From positions 260,340 to 324,339 of the forward strand of contig LNGK01000008.1 of assembly GCA_001510575.1 (NCBI GenBank): a DNA stretch of 64,000 nucleotides. The letters run 5' to 3'. The translations under genes were made by a program, and so were the position numbers. Shown here in pieces: positions 60,701 through 64,000 of the stretch (positions are counted from its first letter, which is position 1; each line of letters starts with the position of its first letter). The notes beneath the pieces are model-generated. The model worked only from the letters and a program-made list of their open reading frames with translations. It searched no databases and had not been told where the DNA came from. This stretch comes from Knoxdaviesia capensis (lineage: Eukaryota > Ascomycota > Sordariomycetes > Microascales > Gondwanamycetaceae).

Positions 60701-61334
60701 ACGCGCCCACGACCTGTTCCGGAGATGAGTGAGTGAGAGAGACTGACAGAGTGGCGTATAGGTGGAGCTTCGACCTTGACACCTACGACTTCCCCACCGT
60801 AATGTTCCAGACCCGCTACGGAACCCCCGAGCTCCGCTGGGATGTAAGTAGAAGCCATTGTTTCCCACAATCAAACCCTTGATGATCTCGGCCGACTAAC
60901 CCGTGCATAACCACAGATCTTCACCCCCGAGTGGAAGGAGAGACAGTGGAAGTACCCCCCCGTCGTTGGCGAGAACGGCTATGTCGGCTCGGTCGCCTTC
61001 TTCCCGCAGACCTACGCCGACGAGATCGACCCGACCCAGGGCATTCCCTTCCCCGTCAACGACATCTCGCACGCCACCGCCTATGAGTTCTGGTGGCTGG
61101 GCCAGATGGCCAACGGCAGCATGATCCAGCCCGGCGCGTACCAGTAAGTCCAACTCCTCCCGTTTCAGCATCTCCGCATCGACTTGATTTTGGCACTGAC
61201 TGACATGTTCCCCTCTGTGTAGGATGCGCATTGCGGCCCTCAACCCCTTCGGAAACCCCGAGGCGTCCGACAACTGGTACATCATGGAGCCGAAGAAGAA
61301 CATCTTCTACGTCGGCATGACGCCCCCGCGGTAA
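57734..61334 (+). CDS. Secreted subtilase (S8A, vpr-like) homologue lacking all catalytic residues
   Basis: Eleven exons give 929 residues: 57734-57919, 58049-58420, 58501-58564, 58626-58786, 58874-58933, 59016-60328, 60399-60508, 60590-60692, 60762-60843, 60917-61143 and 61223-61334. Domains in order: signal peptide (1-22), I9-type propeptide (about 50-120, SRFIVEFAQ, SIVHTFNSPLFKGVSVEV), subtilase core from 160, a PA-like insertion (about 360-470), return of the core to about 570, and an Fn3-like C-terminal region. The active site is gone: VAVLGGG (Gly177) replaces the DTG Asp, EWGATTGIIG (Trp226) replaces HGTH, SNGADG (Ala320) replaces the oxyanion Asn, and SATLTTAFVAG (Thr547) replaces the GTSMATP Ser. 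Introns and frame are intact, so it is probably expressed. I infer a secreted pseudoprotease, possibly binding or inhibitory. Confidence 0.9.
57957..57981 (+). repeat. CA dinucleotide run in intron 1 of the subtilase-like gene
   Basis: A CA run of about 12 units lies within the 129-nt first intron (57920-58048), the longest of the gene. Confidence 0.85.
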
Positions 61335-62513
61335 GCGGTGCGTCTTTGGCCCCTCTTTGGGGGAGATTTGGGAGCTTCGCTGCCTTTTACAGCAGTGGCT
61401 CAGTGAATGTTTTGTATGACCGTTCCTTGACGACCACGTTTCATGGATCAGGAATGGATAGTTTATGAGTTTTTTGTTTTGTTGTTTTTGTTCCGGGCGA
61501 GGAAAGTGAGATGAAAAAACGAGTATGATTCATAGAAACGACTACTATGAAACGGGTGAAAGCAGCACAGACGCCGAGTTTTTGGCATATCTGCTCGCAT
61601 GATTATGCACCAAGCACTTTTAGAATAAATGAAAGGAATGATTTGTGTCCATGAACATTGCGGTTGAACTGAGAGCTGTGAAAGATCTTGTAGGGGTTGG
61701 TTGTCCGATGGCATGGCAGGCATTTCGGGGTGAATGCAGTTCACACAACGGAGGTGTCATGAGATGATGAGTCTATTCGTCGTCCAATGAGCCTGGAATG
61801 AATGAGAATCTTGAGGGGAGAATACTGCTGATGTTGAGAGTTTAGGTGATGATGGTGTGCGAGGGAATGAATTAGGGTTCACGGAAGAAGGCCGGAATGA
61901 GGATTGAAGCTCTGAATTTTGGAAAAGGCTGTACGTGTTGGATTGAACCGTAAGATAATGAGAGAAAAGGCTCGGAATTGCAGTATCGACCAAGGAGGAT
62001 GTGAGAGTGGGAGAAGAAAACAGGAGAAGACGTCTGAACAAACAAAGTTAAACTTCCGTCGGTCTTATCTTATCTTTGTTATCGATAAGACCAGCTCTAT
62101 CGATAACCACCCCCGTCACCAGTTTAGCCGGCATTTCCCCGTCAAAGCCGCCTGTTCACTTTCGTTCGTCAGTGTCCACGCCAGACCTGTTGCCTTGCCC
62201 ATTTTTGTTTGGCTCCCACCCAACTGAAGCTCTGAAAGCTTCCAAACGTCTACGTCTACACACAATCCCAAGCTCACCACCACCACCACCACCAAGTCCA
62301 ACCGTATCCTCCCACCAATTCTTCCCGGCATTTCCACCCTTCTCTCTTGATTTATTTTCTCCTCCGGTTTCCCTCTCCCGGTATTCATCGTCAACCTCCG
62401 TGTTCCCATCCGTCAAACCTCCTCTCCGCCGTCGTCTCGCCGTCCCGCTCGCTCCCCACCATCACAGAGTATCTCTAAGGCCGGACGCCAACGTCCGACT
62501 TGAACCATATAAG
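61335..62513. other. Intergenic, proteasome gene promoter
   Basis: No gene is seen. The final 300 bases are pyrimidine-rich with CCACCA repeats near 62275-62295 and form the leader of the proteasome gene. A TTAGGG motif lies at 61872. Confidence 0.55.
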
Positions 62514-63549
62514 ATGGTGAGTCTTCTAATGCCGTGACACTTGACTGATATACCTGTGTGATTACATGGTTACTGACTTGCTGTTTCTGCTTTCTCTAGC
62601 CTTCTCCGTTCTCGATAAGTTCGTCTTCCCCGTGCCCCTCCTCCGGCCCTCCGATGTCTGGTATCGCGGGGTGCATGTACCAACCGATAGACGCTGGAGT
62701 GAAGTGACCCGTACCACCGGCGCTCTCAATACTACTCTTCACTGATTGACTACACCGTGGCCCTCTATCCTCCTCTCACACCAGACCACCCCCCACCAAG
62801 TCCCCAACCAGTGAACTAACCCCTATCCTCCTCTGCCCCCAAAACAGACGGCGGCGCCTGCGTAGCCATGGTCGGCAAGGACTGCGTCGCCATCGCCTGC
62901 GACCTGCGCCTGGGCCTGCAAGCCCTGACGGTGTCCAACGACTTCCCCAAGATCTTCCAGTACGGCGACGTGTTCCTCGGGCTGACCGGCCTGGCCACCG
63001 ACGTCAGCACGGTGTCCGACCTGTTCCGCTACAAGACCAACATGTACCGCCTGCGCGAGGAGCGCAACATCGCCCCCACCACCTTCGCCAACCTCGTCAG
63101 CTCGACCCTGTACGAGCGCCGCTTCGGCCCCTACTTCGTCAGCCCCGTCGTCGCCGGCCTCGACCCCAAGACCGCCAAGCCCTTCATCTGCGGCTTCGAC
63201 TCCATCGGCTGCATCGACTTCGCCAAGGACTTCATCGTGTCGGGAACCGCCTCCAACCAGCTGTTCGGCATGTGCGAGAACTTGTGGGAGCCTGATCTGG
63301 TGCGTTTCAACCCCCTCCCCCTCCCTAACCAACCCTTGTGCTTGAATCCCCCGCCCCATCTGCTGTGTGTGTATGTGACTTCTAACGCTTGATATCGCAC
63401 TCCAGGGCCCCGAGGATCTCTTCGAGACCATCTCCCAGTCTCTGCTCAACGCCGTCGACCGAGACGCCATGTCCGGTTGGGGTGCCCATGTGTACATCAT
63501 CGAGAAGGATAAGGTGACGAAGCGGTTACTCAAGGGCCGGCAAGACTAG
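62514..63549 (+). CDS. PUP3: 20S proteasome subunit beta type-3
   Basis: Four exons, 62514-62516, 62600-62618, 62848-63299 and 63406-63549, give 205 residues, exactly the usual length. The protein begins MPSPFSINGGACVAMVGKDC, continues ACDLRLGLQALTVSNDFPKI, VFLGLTGLATDVSTVSDLF and SSTLYERRFGPYFVSPVVAG, and ends YIIEKDKVTKRLLKGRQD. Beta-3 is a non-catalytic member of the inner ring and lacks the processed N-terminal Thr in all eukaryotes. The first coding exon is only the ATG, followed by an 83-nt intron; a 19-nt exon completes PSPFSI and the Asn codon is split across intron 2. A later ATG at 62867 would remove the first beta strand and is unlikely. Confidence 0.95.
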
Positions 63550-64000
63550 AGCGGAAAGGCCGTAGATGAGAGGAGGGACGAAAGAAAAAAAAAACCTGAA
63601 AAAAACCATTCAATGTTCACAAACACGTATCATGCCTAGTATTCTCAATTCACCGATTTTTCATGCACATATGTTGATCGTCTCGGCAATATTATTATGT
63701 CTGCTGTAGTGCGTCACTTCGTACTAGTATCACAGGTCAAACAAACCAACCCTCCGATCGAGAGAGGCGAGTACTGAATTTTTTTTTATGTTATTGAGAG
63801 CTTCCAAGATTTTTTTTGATGAAACCGCAAAAGTGCAGAGAAACAAACGCCCAGAAAAATGCGTAGAAACCCCCTCCCGAACCACCTCTTCATAAGGTGG
63901 TGTGAACCCTTCCCACACATCCTTCACTATCTCCTCCATCACCGACCCCCAAGTGACTCCATTCCCCCTTTGTTTCCTGTAGCATCGTCCTAACTTTCAT
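63550..64000. other. 3' flank of the proteasome gene
   Basis: Only A/T-rich flanking sequence is present; no further gene is supported up to the window end. Confidence 0.55.

Overview
The window is nuclear DNA from a filamentous ascomycete (Pezizomycotina). The evidence is short GT-AG introns (mostly 60-130 nt) with CTAAC-like branch sites, G/C-ending codons in genes, pyrimidine-rich leaders, fungal-type PEX6, Ssk2/SskB-type MAPKKK and 14-3-3 proteins, and secreted proteins of mould type. I do not assign a genus. Gene density is moderate: fourteen intact protein genes and two decayed ones, separated by several gene-empty stretches of 2-6 kb rich in simple repeats.

Layout. 1-9 kb is nearly empty: a small GPI-anchored-type cell-surface protein (2.4-2.8 kb, minus) and a frameshifted relic of an AA9 lytic polysaccharide monooxygenase (5.5-5.9 kb, minus). 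9-24 kb is a compact housekeeping block: SH3BGR/thioredoxin-fold protein (+), PEX6 peroxisomal AAA ATPase (-), a steryl-ester-hydrolase-like lipase (+, divergent from PEX6) and the HOG-pathway MAPKKK (-). 24-30 kb is a gene desert carrying a relic of an amplified fungal kinase-like family (27.5-29.4 kb). 30-41.5 kb holds a synaptojanin-type inositol polyphosphate phosphatase (+), a proline-rich hypothetical gene (+) and a 14-3-3 gene (-). 44-47 kb has a secreted class 3 lipase and a small AA1-like secreted protein (both -). 48-51.5 kb has ribosomal protein eL36 (+) and a TUG/Ubx4-like UBX protein (-). After a 6.3 kb empty stretch come a secreted subtilase homologue (57.7-61.3 kb, +) and proteasome subunit beta-3 (62.5-63.5 kb, +).

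The most unusual gene is the 929-residue subtilase homologue. It keeps the whole vpr-like S8A architecture and eleven cleanly spliced exons, yet the catalytic Asp, His and Ser and the oxyanion Asn are all replaced, so it reads as a secreted pseudoprotease. Other notable points are extreme splicing structures (an AUG-only coding exon in the proteasome gene and an 8-nt microexon in the 14-3-3 gene), a four-copy LQSPT peptide motif in the SH3BGR protein, and recurrent telomere-box motifs in intergenic DNA. All exon boundaries are my reading of splice consensus plus protein continuity, not transcript evidence.
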